DNA from: Ephydatia muelleri
Lineage: Eukaryota > Porifera > Demospongiae > Spongillida > Spongillidae
Direction: 5' to 3'
Length of the DNA: 64,000 nt
Assembly (NCBI GenBank): GCA_013339895.1
Contig: JABACO010000024.1
Location: 1,713,780-1,777,779 of the forward strand
Of the stretch, positions 10,915 to 23,496 are shown in pieces. The position numbers were made by a program, and so were the translations under genes. The stretch's first letter is position 1. Every line of letters begins with the position of its first letter. A model generated the notes under the pieces. The model made no database searches and was not told where the DNA came from. It worked only from the letters and a program-made list of their open reading frames with translations.

Positions 10915-11068
10915 GTACATTCATATAATACTGTTTACATGGTCCCCAGGCCAGTGGTGCACACAACTTGAATGTTTGTCCTTGAATATTTTTGTTAAGC
11001 ATCATAGCAATTAGAGGCCTGTGCTTAGATCTGAGAGTAAGGATGGGGGTGTGGTCTGTTCCACATGA

Positions 11069-11858
<790 letters not shown>

Positions 11859-11976
11859 GAAGGGTGAAACCACACGGGGCAATGGTGGATGTTTCCTATT
11901 GGACAATTCATGTTGCTGTGCACACACTCATGTGCTTCTGTGGTACACCCACACAAACACCACTGTTGCCCTGCCA
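11859..11976 (+). repeat. Local repeat A, copy 1
   Basis: Begins AGAAGGGTGAAACCACACGG and recurs at 12531-12613 and 15502-15613 in the same orientation. Directly followed by TTAA and a MITE. Confidence 0.8.
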
Positions 11977-11980
11977 TTAA

Positions 11981-12533
11981 CTCTTTGAACGCCAAGTGCA
12001 TATATACATGCATTCTCACGCAACCGTATAATCATCTGTGTGATGCATGTCAGTGTTGTGTTTATTACAAAGAATCGCTTTGAATACCATATTGTACATT
12101 TACATACATGTACATGCAATTCAGTGACATGCTTGTAGACCAGCCATGTAGATGCTGAAGACAAATCCAGGTGGGGCACTGGGTGCACGCACATCTTGTG
12201 TGTCCATCATTACCTCGCACATACAGGTGTAACATAACATACTTATTATGAACTGCAGATGGGGATGGAGTTAACTGGCATTTTATTAAACATGTTGTAC
12301 TACACTAATGTGGGATACGCATTCTATGTTCTGGGAGTAAATAGCATTAGTGAAGTCATCTGAACAATGTGTTCTTCAGAAGAAACATAATTACTGCAGT
12401 TGTAAAGTAACCAAACACGTCATGTACTTATAAGGTCACAAGTGCAGCAAACATTTGCAAGCTTACATGTACACTGTCATGTAGAATGCATAACGGTTGT
12501 GTGCATATATGAGCTAGCATGGCGTCCAAGAGA
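11981..12533. mobile_element. TTAA-type MITE, copy 1
   Basis: Starts with CTCTTTGAACGCCAAGTG right after TTAA and ends near GGCGTCCAAGAG, the same terminal repeat as the elements at 14011 and 40764. Interior blocks (AGTGAAGTCATCTGAACAAT, CTTATAAGGTCACAAGTGCA) match those copies. TTAA target preference points to piggyBac or Kolobok families; no transposase is encoded. Confidence 0.7.
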
Positions 12534-12605
12534 AGGGTGAGACCACAAGGGGCAAGGGTGGATGTTTCCATTGGACAATTCATGTTGCTGTCATGTGCTT
12601 CTGTG

Positions 12606-12613
<8 letters not shown>
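12531..12613 (+). repeat. Local repeat A, copy 2
   Basis: Second copy of the AGAAGGGTGA... block, running into a (CA)n array. Confidence 0.75.

Positions 12614-12653
<40 letters not shown>
12610..12653. repeat. (CA)n microsatellite
   Basis: Pure CA repeat. Confidence 0.95.
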
Positions 12654-13455
<802 letters not shown>

Positions 13456-13456
<1 letters not shown>

Positions 13457-13620
13457 ATGAAGTATAATCACTTGTGATGGTTCTATCTCCCTTAGAGTCA
13501 AGAGGTTTGGTCTCTTGAAGCAACACGATGTGAGGATTGCTTAACGTTGCTTGCTGTTGTTAGTGAAGGGTGTATCCATGTGTGTTAGTACGTGTTATAA
13601 CATTGCAAGCAGGACATTGT
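13456..13620. repeat. Local repeat B, copy 2
   Basis: Same block as 12655-12812, including GAAGCAACACGATGTGAG. Confidence 0.75.
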
Positions 13621-13669
13621 TTTCTCTTGTGGAGTGGTCAGTGTATGTGTCTAACCAACAATGCATACG

Positions 13670-13769
13670 CGCACACACACACACACACATACAACACACA
13701 CACACACATACACGCACATACAACACACACACATACACACATACACACACATACACACACACACTCACA

Positions 13770-13801
<32 letters not shown>

Positions 13802-13804
13802 TGC
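13670..13804. repeat. (CA)n microsatellite, interrupted
   Basis: CA repeat with TACA interruptions that abuts the acceptor of the next exon. Confidence 0.95.
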
Positions 13805-13816
13805 ACATGTGCACAG

Positions 13817-13998
13817 AACTCCAGAACTTAGCTGAGCTGATTGGGCCCTATGAAATCCACTACATGAGAGAGAAGCTGATGGAACTTGTGGCAGCACAGG
13901 TGGCTGAGATCAAGAAACTGGTCATCGCCAATCAAGGCACCCTCATAGCTCTCTACTCAAGCCGAGACAAACCTGAGATCTTCAACAAAACTGAAAAG
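13817..13998 (+). CDS. NCKAP1/HEM (WAVE complex) exon, piece 1
   Basis: Bounded by a GTGCACAG acceptor and AAAG|GTAGTC donor. The frame reads LQNLAELIGPYEIHYM, AAQVAEIKKLVIANQGTL and DKPEIFNKTEK, matching the part of NCKAP1/HEM-1 near residue 830 of the human protein (SELLGPYGMKFL ... QVAELKKLVVEN ... FDKP). NCKAP1 is a scaffold subunit of the WAVE regulatory complex, which controls Arp2/3-driven actin assembly at the membrane. Its exit phase (0) does not match the entry phase (1) of the next homologous exon at 14590, so the piece may belong to a damaged or misassembled gene. Confidence 0.75.
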
Positions 13999-14010
13999 GT
14001 AGTCTGTTAA

Positions 14011-14456
14011 CTATTTGAACACCATTTGCACATATACCTACATGCTCACAATCATCCACCATTCATGCCGTGATGTGTGTTGTGTTGATCAACATCACTT
14101 TGAATACCATTGTAGATGCATGCAAGTGCAATACTGACATGCATGTAATCCCATAGTCATACAAAGGTTTGAACATATGTGGTCCCAGTGTAAGCATATT
14201 TGTGCATGTGTCCATTATAACCTGCTGGCTCCTTTGGTTCCAACAACCTATAATACGAACTGGCAAAAGGGGGGAGTGAACAGGCATGATATATACTACA
14301 ACTGGCCACACATTCTTATTCTTGGAGTATTGAAGTGATGCATTAGTGAAGTGAAGTGAAATGGCTCATCTGAATAATGGGGTTCTTTAGCCAGTGTGAG
14401 ATATTACTTGTACATGGACTTATTAGGTTACAAGTGCAGAAAGCTTATGCATGCAC
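14011..14456. mobile_element. TTAA-type MITE, copy 2 (truncated)
   Basis: Begins CTATTTGAACACCATTTGCA after TTAA, close to the previous exon. Its right part (GAGTGAACAGGC, GCATTAGTGAAGTGAAGTGA, GGGTTCTTTAGCCAGTG) is the reverse complement of 40870-41030 in the complete copy. The right terminus is missing. Confidence 0.7.
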
Positions 14457-14560
14457 CCTCCTCCCCTTCCCTCCTCCCTCCCCCCTTCCCCCCCTCCCTC
14501 CTCCCCTTCCCCTCCTCCCTTCTCCCCTTCACTCCTCCCCTTCCCCACCTCTCTCCATAT
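14456..14560. repeat. C-rich polypyrimidine tract
   Basis: CCCTCC/CCTTCC low-complexity sequence just upstream of the next exon; it may double as a long polypyrimidine tract. Confidence 0.9.
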
Positions 14561-14589
14561 TCACTATCATTCTTTATCTTCTTTGCCAG

Positions 14590-14723
14590 ACATTGAAGAT
14601 CTCATCTTCAGGACCATTCTGGTTGGAGTCATTCTTACCTTCAGGAAGTTGACTCTACAAGCACTCCACCGTGTCATGGAGTATCGCATTCCATTTCTCC
14701 TAAGCACAATCAAGGACTTCAAG
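14590..14723 (+). CDS. NCKAP1/HEM exon, piece 2
   Basis: Acceptor CTTTGCCAG and donor CAAG|GTGGGT. It encodes IEDLIFRTILVGVILTF then RIPFLLSTIKDFK, colinear with human NCKAP1 after piece 1 (MTIIGVILSF ... IPFLVSSIEDFK). The helical, hydrophobic pattern of the HEM superhelix is kept and there is no internal stop. Exit phase is 0. Confidence 0.8.
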
Positions 14724-14870
14724 GTGGGTGTGGCCAGTGCATGTGGTCTGAACAAGGTGTGTGTGTACATGTACATGTATATGGTGTGTGTGCATGTGTG
14801 TGATGTGTGTGTGGTGTGTGTGTGGTGTTTGTGATGTGTGTGTGCGGTGTTTGTGATGTGGTCTTTGTTG
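14724..14870. repeat. (TG)n microsatellite, interrupted
   Basis: TG repeat with ATG and TTTG variants from about 14757. Confidence 0.85.
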
Positions 14871-15500
14871 GATAAGTCCAGCCACATACATGTAGCTGAT
14901 CCCATGGCGTCTGCAGCTAGTATTCCATAACCAATTATAACTGCATCGTTTTAATGAAATTCATTCGAAAATGGAGCGTGTTTTAAACCTGAACTTTGGG
15001 CAACCAGAATTCTAATGGGAAAATATGCACGTTACACTGTAAAAAGGGGCTTGAACGATGCCCTAATCGCCTTTTTGAACAACTGAACGCTTGATTCAGT
15101 ATAAACCAAGCAATTCACATAAATAAACATCTTTAGTCCTTAAATAGGACGTAACGCTCGAAAATGCACAAACAGTTTCCTGGGTTCAGAATTTAGCTCG
15201 ACCAAATGATTTAGCGGTTGGTGCTTAAGCTACGTTCCAATAATCATCCTCCCTGAGTAAAGATATGTACATGTAGAAGAAACGAGTTAACAAGACTGGG
15301 GTTACTGAAAATGAAAGTTATTCAATTTTTATATTTTTATTACAATTCTTATACATGTAGCTACTTGTTGACAATTGTTTTGCCCATGCATCTGTGTTGT
15401 TAGATTTTTTATATCATATATGGTTATTGTTTCTAATTCAAATAAACATAAAATTGATGTCAATATTTTTTCCGTCCAACTAGCATGGTTTTCACTGTAA
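14871..15500. other. No feature seen
   Basis: AT-rich non-coding sequence between two NCKAP1-like exons. Confidence 0.4.
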
Positions 15501-15501
15501 A

Positions 15502-15790
15502 GAAGGGTGAAACCACAAGGGGCAATGGTGGATGTTCCCCATTGGGCAATTCATGTTGCAATGTACGCACTCATACATGTGCTTCAGTGGTACACCCACA
15601 CAAACACCACAACTTCCCTGCCATTAAACCCTGTTTACTATCAACACACCTAACAAACCTACCCTGCCAAAGTTTCAATACACACCTATGGCATCCCAAC
15701 ATCTGGTCACAGGGTTAATAATGCTTTGAACTATCTGCTTAAGTGTGCTTTCATCCATGCACACATTCCACATTAAAGCAGACACCTGAC
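15502..15790 (+). repeat. Local repeat A, copy 3 (longest)
   Basis: Contains both halves: the AGAAGGGTGAAACCACAAGG block shared with 11859 and 12531, and the block inverted at 12990-13147. Confidence 0.8.
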
Positions 15791-15828
15791 ACTGATGAAC
15801 TCCTCCTCCTCCCCCTCCCCCACCATAG

Positions 15829-15945
15829 ATTCTTTCACACTCAGAGGAACTTGACAAGGCTTTGAGGGACACCCATCAGTTGCGTTGCATCACTGCCTTC
15901 CCAGTGGTGTGCACCGAGTTCCTGAGAAGCACCTCACCAGAAGAG
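15829..15945 (+). CDS. NCKAP1/HEM-like exon, piece 3 (out of order)
   Basis: Acceptor CACCATAG and donor AGAG|GTGGGC enclose exactly 39 codons. The end reads LRCITAFPVVCTEFLRS then TSPEE, which best matches human NCKAP1 near residue 600 (RYSIAFPLLCTHFMS ... CPEE). That is upstream of pieces 1 and 2 in the protein although downstream in the DNA. The exon is in phase 0 and could technically be spliced to piece 2, but the product would not be colinear with any HEM protein I know. Confidence 0.6.
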
Positions 15946-16029
15946 GTGGGCGTGGCTAGTAGTGGAGCTTTGTCCCATGAGGTTACACAACCTAACCTGC
16001 TGCATGGCCAACTCTGTGTTATCCAATCT

Positions 16030-16130
16030 TATGTTTACTGCTCCTTCTCTCCTCCCCTTCCCTCCCCTTCTTCCCTCCTACCCTTTCCACCTCCCACTTC
16101 TCTCCTCCCCTTCCAACCTCCCCTATGGTT
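16030..16130. repeat. Polypyrimidine tract
   Basis: CTCC/CTTCC-rich low-complexity sequence. Confidence 0.85.
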
Positions 16131-16134
16131 AGTT

Positions 16135-16275
16135 AGTAAGCATTGTGTTTATCAGCACCTGCCACGCCCCTTCACTTCCTCTGCAGTGAACATTGACATG
16201 CAACGCGTCCTCACATCGTGTTGCTTCAAGAGACCCAACCTCTTGACTCTAAGGGAGATAGGACCATCACAAGTG
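16135..16275 (-). repeat. Local repeat B, inverted copy
   Basis: Reverse complement of 12655-12812 and 13456-13620 (shared CATCGTGTTGCTTCAAGAGA and CTCTAAGGGAGATAGGACCA). Confidence 0.75.
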
Positions 16276-16280
16276 ATGCA

Positions 16281-16482
<202 letters not shown>

Positions 16483-17003
16483 TGTGCGTTTCTCCCGGGG
16501 CAATATGGCAGGTATACAACAGTCCTTTTGAAGAGGGTATCTGAAGGAGGTATCCAGTACTGTGCTGCCAGGAGATGCTTCATGAGTCACCAGACCACTG
16601 TGTTCAAGGCTGAGGAGTACACTGATCCCTGAGGTAAGGTCTGTTGTCAACTACACTGACCCATTAAGCCTTAAGGACCTCCAACATCCATTGCGGATGC
16701 ATGGCTTGATGATAAGATGGGTCTAGTGATTAGTGCATGAAAGCAAATTCACTTCAAATGACATGCAATTGGTCATGTGATCAAGCTTTGATACTCTTCT
16801 GGGTCATCATGTGACATCTCACCCAGGTTTCAAAGAAGCAGAAGGATGCTGATGCCAACTACTGTCTGTCATTGTAGCCTGTACATGTAACTGTTTGTAG
16901 CTGTTGTCATAGCGATTATCTAAAATCTCGTTTTCAATTTGTGTCTTTGTGTAATGTACCTTTTGGCTGTATATCTGAATGTTATAAAACTTGACAAATC
17001 AGT
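16483..17003. other. Unassigned; two exon-like scraps
   Basis: A plus-strand frame at about 16513-16632 (LLKRVSEGGIQYCAARRCFM, ending EEYTDP, TGA) and a short one at 16828-16878 after a CACCCAG acceptor (VSKKQKDADANYCLSL, TAG) look like small terminal exons. I recognise neither. Confidence 0.25.
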
Positions 17004-17009
17004 TTTATT
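17004..17009 (-). promoter_or_regulatory. Polyadenylation signal AATAAA (minus)
   Basis: AATAAA on the minus strand about 150 bp downstream of the thiolase stop codon; suitable spacing for its 3' end. Confidence 0.5.
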
Positions 17010-17155
17010 GCATCATAGCTATGGATTGTTAGACTTCACCATTTTAACAATGGTGGTCAAGTTTGCATATGGCTTCTTGCTCTAAATCTAAATACAAAGC
17101 AATCTGATAGCTTGTCCCATGCATACAAATAATGTTCTCTAAATGATGCCTCCCA

Positions 17156-17395
17156 TCAGTGCACATAAGAACATAAGATGGCTATGCCTTGTCCCACTCC
17201 TATGCAAGCCGATCCAATGGAATACTTTGCATTTCTTCTCTTCATCTCGTGCACCAGGTGTGCAGTTATGCGAGACCCAGAGGCCGCTAGTGGATGGCCC
17301 AAGGCAATGGCTCCACCATTGACGTTGGTCTTGGCTCTGTCCAGTCCCAGATCCTTCTCCACTGCAAGGTATTGGGCAGCAAAGGCCTCGTTGAC
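17156..17395 (-). CDS. 3-ketoacyl-CoA thiolase (ACAA2-like), last exon
   Basis: Exon after a TCCTCCCCAG acceptor, 79 codons to a TGA. It reads [27 protein letters not shown] and [16 protein letters not shown], then [13 protein letters not shown]. It carries the conserved thiolase catalytic histidine (GHP) and the second catalytic cysteine (SACIG.GQG) and is closest to mitochondrial ACAA2 (VNEAFAPQYLAVER), the last enzyme of fatty-acid beta-oxidation. The end YVH is in place of the usual hydrophobic tail. No upstream thiolase exons are visible on the minus strand before the Roc gene begins at 19.1 kb, so this is an orphan last exon, a duplicate, or a sign of misjoined assembly. Confidence 0.85.
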   Translation of the reverse strand, partial: VNEAFAAQYLAVEKDLGLDRAKTNVNGGAIALGHPLAASGSRITAHLVHEMKRRNAKYSIGSACIGVGQGIAILCSYVH

Positions 17396-17659
17396 CTGGG
17401 GAGGAGGAGTGTGGGTGGTAACCACTATCAACCAAAGCCTGCCATGCAGCTTTGGCATTTCCATCCCCACATCACACACTACACGCACACGTCACTCTAA
17501 TGAAGAAACAGCCCACCCTATCAGTTAAACAATTATCTCCTCAACAGAATGAATTTAAGTTTAACAAGTGAAGATATTTCTGACCTGCAAAGATGCAGAT
17601 TTTAATCATCTAATGTTTGACCAGAACTACATTGCTGAACTCTGATAATATTCATCCCC

Positions 17660-17765
17660 ACACACCCACACCTACACAAACACCACACCTCCACACTCCT
17701 ACACCCACACCTACACAAACACCACACCTCCACACTCCTACACCCACACCTCACACACACCTCCA
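17660..17765. repeat. 36-37-bp minisatellite, two units plus partial
   Basis: Unit CACACCTACACAAACACCAC + CTCCACACTCCTACACC repeated in tandem from about 17667. Confidence 0.85.
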
Positions 17766-18412
17766 CACATACCACCCTGTATGTGTGTGTACGTGTGCAT
17801 GTGTGTGTGTGTATACAGTGGGTCCAGTAGGTTATATTTAGGAACACCATTGTAGCACTGAATGACGTACAACAAAAATGCAATATTCCCGACTCAAAAT
17901 TGCACATTGTCTGAGTGACGTAAGCTTAACACAAAGTTGCAATTACACCGGAACAAAAATTATTAATCATTACAAAAATGCTCAGTGCTGTTGAAACCAT
18001 GTGACGCACATCTCAATAGCACCATTTGTGCTATTTATTGATCAAGGTGAAAGCTGAGTGGACTAGAGTGTTGCTATGTGATAGATTGGACTCATTGAAC
18101 ACACACACATGGAGAAAGCATTCACAAGTGTACCTATCAGTCTTGTGTCAAGTGATAACACTGTACCATGCTTAAATCTCAGAGCTGTCCCATCTGTGTT
18201 GCCCATGCAAGCCAGTTTAGTCCATCTGCTGAGTGGTATGACCTCCTGTAGGGTATGCATCCTCACGTATCATTGAGTTCCCCACATTCCAGTGCCATTC
18301 ACACAATGTTCCATTGCATCAACGTTCTGAGGGGAGGAGTCAAGGCATGAGATGATGTCATGCAGCAGCTGTGCTTCAAATGCAGCTATATAGCACATGA
18401 TATGCATGCACA

Positions 18413-18461
<49 letters not shown>

Positions 18462-19095
18462 ACACACACACACACACATGAGAGGGAAGGTTTCACTCAC
18501 CCAGCCTATACCATGGCATGTCTTACAAACACGCCAACCTTATACTCGGCCAACACACTTCGAAAACATGTTTGAAATGGGCATATACCCAGCGTTGCTG
18601 AACCAAGTTCCGACATGCAGAGGCTCCTGATGGCCTTGCAATTGTTCTCCATTACACATCCACGTTTCAGGTTGCGTGCCGTATATGTTGAAGCCGTGAT
18701 GCCCCATCATATATACGTGTAAAAATGGTCTAGCAATTAATCTCATTCAGTACAATCGTACCCTAGTAACCACGTGCCTCATCAAAAACGTTCCGTCAAT
18801 CGTTTATTAGAACCGTTCGTATAGAGATGGTATCCATTGCTCATCCTTCCTCCAGACATTGACCCATGTACCATAAATCCCTAAAACACACAAGAGAACT
18901 GAATAGATTGTATGTCGTCTCAGAACCAGACAAATAAAGTACTGTACATCACGTAATGACAACAAAAAAACAAAACAACTTTTAACAATTACACATGACA
19001 TTCAAAAATGGCATAAAAGGAACATGAAAATCAACAAAAACCACATGAAACAGAGTACATAATGAAAGTACAATTTCACTACTACTTAAACAACA
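17766..19095 (-). other. Unassigned; exon-like minus-strand frames
   Basis: Minus-strand segments near 18130-18255 (EVIPLSRWTKLACMGNTDGT), 18280-18400 (AQLLHDIISCLDSSPQNVDA) and 18545-18700 (GFNIYGTQPETWMCNGEQLQ) have protein-like composition and could be exons of an unrecognised gene between ACAA2 and the Roc gene. A pure (CA)n array sits at 18413-18478. No family is claimed. Confidence 0.25.
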
Positions 19096-21577
19096 TTATG
19101 AGGCCACTGTGATCCAGGAGGTCAATTTATCAGATAACAGGCCTTCACCAACACTTGGACTCCTCAGCACATTGATCAATGTCCTCCAGGTGTAAGGAAG
19201 TGACCTACGTCTCCTCCACACATCAAATATCTCACCAAATGCTCTGTGGTGGCTCTCCAGGCCTTGCTGCTGTGGACATATGGCCTGAAGCTCAGCTGTT
19301 GTGAGGCCAAGCTGAAGTCCAATGGCCCAACACTTGCTTGGAATAACAGCTGCTATTTTGTCCATGAGGTGGAGCAATGATGGCTCGCTGTCCAAAGGAT
19401 CTGTACAGAGATGGAACAAAGTGATCACACGATCTACAACACACATCACCCACCTGAGGTACTGCGATCTTGTCTCCTGACACCACTTTCACCAAACCAC
19501 ATCAACTGATCCTCACTCAGGTCTCCACTCTGGCGCCCTCGACTGCTACATTTCCATTTCTTTGCTGCTGAAATAACTACAGCTACATGAGGAGAGTCTG
19601 AGATACAACTGGCTCCAGCACAAATGAAGGCATCTTCAAACAGGACACCTTGGTACTTGAGTATTCCACATGCACTCTTGATGCCACTGTGAACACAACA
19701 TCTTATCTCTGTACACACTTGACTGGACATCTCATTAACATGCAATAGGATGTAAGAGAACATGTCAACTAGGGTCACCAGTTCTGTTGTGTGCTGAAGT
19801 TCAAATGTGATGCAGTTGCGATACAAACACAATGGCTTGTCCCCTTCCATGCACACCTTCCAAGATGATTGGTTGGTTGGAGATAAAAGATGGGCCACAA
19901 GACAGCAGAACAGACCACTGGGAATACAGCCCTGGGTGGGTGTGATTACCAATGAGGTACCTTGTTGACAGTACTTGCACACTTGGCCAGAGTCCAGGTG
20001 GGGCAGCAGAGCAGGCATCAAGTACTTGCCACCCTCGCTAGTCATAGCTATTGCTCCAACACTCACCAATAACTTTAACAGATCTTCTGGAGTGAACAGA
20101 CCATCTGTGTAATGCTTTGAAAACTTGCTCAGGAGCTCCACTGACAACAGTCCATGATCCCTGAATGTGACCAGATCACTCTCAACTGCCACACCCTCAT
20201 CTGGACTGTGCAACAGCTTGTGGTGGTACTCCACTAGTTCAGTCACCTTGGTGAGTACTACCTGGGGATCACAGAACACTGTCTGGGGAAGAACCTCTGG
20301 GTAATGTAAGAACACGTTGTAATGCACAAGATGGTGCAAGGCAGCAGAGAATGCATCTCCCTCGATGTGCAAGCTTTTAGCACACACCTGGCACTCTACA
20401 AGGCTCAAGATGCCATCATGGGATGACCTTTGGAGAAGAACCTCCAGCCCAAACCATGCTATAGGCATCTTTATTGCCTGTGGGCACATGGATGCTATTT
20501 TCTGCCTGAGTACCTTACAAACATGTCTGTCCTCATCTTGAGGGGTTTTCCCGTTCACAGCAAATATCACTTCTTTTAGCCTCTCTCCGTTACACAGGAT
20601 ACGAAAACTGCCTGTATTCAGTAATGCTCTGAGCATTTGATTTTTCCTATCGATGGATTCTGAGCACTTGCCGGCAGCATCTCGATGTGTTCCCACAGTG
20701 ACGATCAGAGGTCGAGCATCCTGTGAGCATAATGCTTCAAGACAGTGCTGAAGGATCTGTTCGTGAGAGATAGATGATTGATATGGTCTACTCACTGGCT
20801 TGCCATCTGCTCCATAGTACTCGATGGCAGGATGATGGGATAGTTCTTCTGACAAATTCAAAACAAATATGGCAACACCAGGATTCTGAAAAAATAATGG
20901 AAGGATATCATGGTATTGAAATTGACCACCACTGTCAATGAACTGGATCCACTTCACACCGAATAGTTTCTCCTTGTCTACACAGAGAGATTGTACAGGT
21001 GACGTAAGTTAGCTGTGAACCATCTCTTTACCGGTGGAGTGGTTGATGTGATGAATCAGCTCCTCCTCTATGGATACAGTCAGGCTCTGATGGCTGGTAT
21101 CCGTGGTAACATGGACACCAGCAGGTGTGGGGTCAGGGTGAAGGGCACCAGCTTCATCACTAGAAACATGAATGGCCATCTTTGGGAAACTGCCTACCAC
21201 CTTGTCCAAGGATGTTGCCATGGATACACCCCCATCTCTGATGGTACCACCCACAACCTTCAACAGTGCCTGGTCATCTTCAACCACAAACCAGTCATTC
21301 TCCTCTTGTCCACCCACACCAGCCAGTGAGAAGGAGATGGCTCGAACAGGGTTGTCAGCCAGTCCCGTACTGACACGTTGCTGTGGAGGGTCCTTCTTCA
21401 GAATGAGGTGTTTGAGGTGAGTCTTGCCAACACCGGCTGCTCCAAGGATGAGACACTTGGTCACTGATGTTTCCACATATCCCTTGGTCATGGCCTCCTC
21501 ATAGAGCCTCCTTCGAATGGATAATAAAATAAAATGCTGACATTCCCTTTCATATTGCATCAGGAGACATCTCACCA
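19096..21577 (-). CDS. Roc-COR-like GTPase with C-terminal Death domain
   Basis: Three exons fit in phase: 21032-21577, 19454-20977 and 19096-19400, together about 791 aa, ending TAA. Exon 1 has a P-loop GAAGVGKT preceded by a helical linker. Exon 2 opens with WIQFIDSGGQ (Walker B/switch II, D..GQ) and LPLFFQNPGVAIFVLNL, and has VTVGTHRD as the guanine-specificity motif, so it is a Roc-type Ras-like domain; the following 300 residues are COR-like with winged-helix character. Exon 3 encodes a Death domain (LGLTTAELQAI ... PYTWRTLINVL). The order Roc-COR-Death is that of the DAPK1 C-terminal half, without kinase or ankyrins here. Probably an intracellular signalling or cell-death adaptor GTPase. 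Exon 1 begins at a splice acceptor (TTGTTGTGTAG), so more N-terminal sequence lies upstream, perhaps the Kelch exons. Confidence 0.85.
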
Positions 21578-21889
21578 CTACACAACAAATGAAACTATTA
21601 ACCCATTACAGTAAGATAAAACTACTCAATAGTTCAGCTGTGAGGTACCTAAGTCATGTGTACAGTACCTGGTTACCCACATAATAGTTGAAACTGTAAT
21701 TACGTACTTTGTATGTGCACTAAACACAAAAAGGCACCTGGGCAGTGAAATTTATTCAACAATCGTTCAGTATGTTTGAGCACAGTTGCAAACATTGAGA
21801 CAACATGCAGTCATGTAGTTGGAGAATTACAACCAACCCACTTCACCAGGTCTCCTCACACAATCACAGTTCCCAAGAAATCCCAATAC

Positions 21890-23496
21890 CTTTCATCTGC
21901 TTCTTTTAGGCTCTTGTCTGCCTCTTTTCCAACTGGTGTGATGGGGAAGAGCTTAGCAAGACCTGAAAATAGTCCGATTAATTCAATTTCAGTACAGAAA
22001 ATTTACCTTGCACAGAAATCTTCAAGACCTGTCGAGTGAACCCTTCCACCATCAACAGCCCTCCCCCTGACAGCAACAGTGTGTCCACCTGGGAACATGC
22101 AAATGGCAAGTCTCCTACATGCTTCCACTTCTTCTCATCAACATGGAAGCCATATACGGAAGAGGTCTGCTTTGATCCATACTGGTCTCCTCCAATTGCA
22201 AGAAGCGCACCATCAGTATTACTGACCAAATTTACATCTTATGACATAATAATAGAATTGAACGAACAATTCTATACCTTGATCCATACTCCTGGTCTGC
22301 ACCTCCAACTGCAAGGAGCACACCATCACACTCACACACAGACGACCCCTCGGTTCGTACATCTGGTACCTCTCTCCATACAGGTTGCTGTGTGTTATGG
22401 GTGTGTGCAGTAGTCTAGTAAATGTGTGTCATGTGTGGTAGAAATAGGTGGAGGTGTGTCATGTGTGGTCATGTGAGTATGCACATACATTTGGAGCATA
22501 TATACCAGTACGCGTGATATGTGCGTGCATATGTGTGGTAAGTACACATACACTGGTGTTAAGACATCTGTGTGTGGTGTGTGTCACTACCGGCAGCCAT
22601 GTGTGCACATCAGTGAATACACTGGTACATGTAGTGTGTGTGTGTTCATGAAGCACACACACACACACACACACACAGCTTCAATGTCAGCGCGTCCGTA
22701 GTGTGAGGGTGATGGCCATGTACACCTGTCTCTCCATCGCAGAGACACACACATCCGCGTCTAGTGTGTGGTGTGGACAGACGTGCGTGTATGCAGGCTG
22801 TCTACGTAGGTTCACATTGAGCATGGACTTGTAGGTGTGTGTGGTGTGTAGTAGCGTGGTGTGTGTCAGCGTGTCAGCTACACACATGCTAAACAAAGGG
22901 ACAGAGATGCTGCACAATGCTCAGTGGCTCACCAGGTCGCGGATGTCGGCACACCACACTGCTCGATCCATGCCATAACCTCCCATCACGAAGACCAGGT
23001 CTCCGTGGACCACTGCTGACATGTCCCAACATGGCTTAGGAAGTGAAGGTCCTCTGTGCCAGGTCTGTGTCCCACCATCAAACACCTGAACATCATTCAA
23101 GCGCCCGCCTTCACCTTCCCCTCCCATCACCACCATACCACCTCCCCTAACACTTACTACACAGGCCCACCTACACCCTACCAACATGTCTGGCATGAGG
23201 GACCATCTCCCTTCTCTTAACTCCATCACCTTAGTACACCTACCACTATCCTTCAAACCTCCAACCCACACTAGCCTTCCTCCACACACAGCTAGTGTGC
23301 CCCCCACCTCACCACCATCAGCTACTCTACTCCACCTGTCCTCCTCATACACGTACACTCCTCCATATCCTCCTCCTCCCCACACAACCCTACCCTCCAC
23401 CTCCACTAGACCACCATCACCACCCCACACTCCTTTTCGACCACCTCGCACAGGTACCTTCGCACAAGTTTTGAAACTCAACATTTTTATGTTCTG
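21890..23496 (-). CDS. Kelch-repeat protein, possibly N-terminus of the Roc gene
   Basis: Four exons join in phase: 22933-23496 (ATG at 23484, just after a TTTCTTCAG acceptor), 22278-22387, 22016-22221 and 21890-21962. They encode Kelch blades: repeated hydrophobic-GG strands (LVWVGG, MVVMGG, LVFVMGG, LLAVGG, LLAIGG) followed by W at blade ends (TQTWHRGPSLP, EKKWKHVGDLP). The third exon (NTDGALLAIGGDQYGSKQ) partly repeats the end of the second (CDGVLLAVGGADQEYGS), which suggests exon duplication or alternative use. The last exon gives GLAKLFPITPVGKEADKSL and exits in phase 2, while the Roc gene's first exon enters in phase 1, so a further exon would be needed to fuse them; I do not find it. 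Kelch propellers bind partner proteins. Confidence 0.75.

Noticed and set aside
17602-17907. Cys-rich repeat protein on the minus strand
   Set aside because: It is the translation of a 36-37-bp CA-rich minisatellite.
22687-22917. Extra Kelch-gene exon on the minus strand
   Set aside because: The frame (CVADTLTHTTLLHTTHTYKS) has no Kelch features, and exons 22933 and 22387 already join in phase 0 without it.
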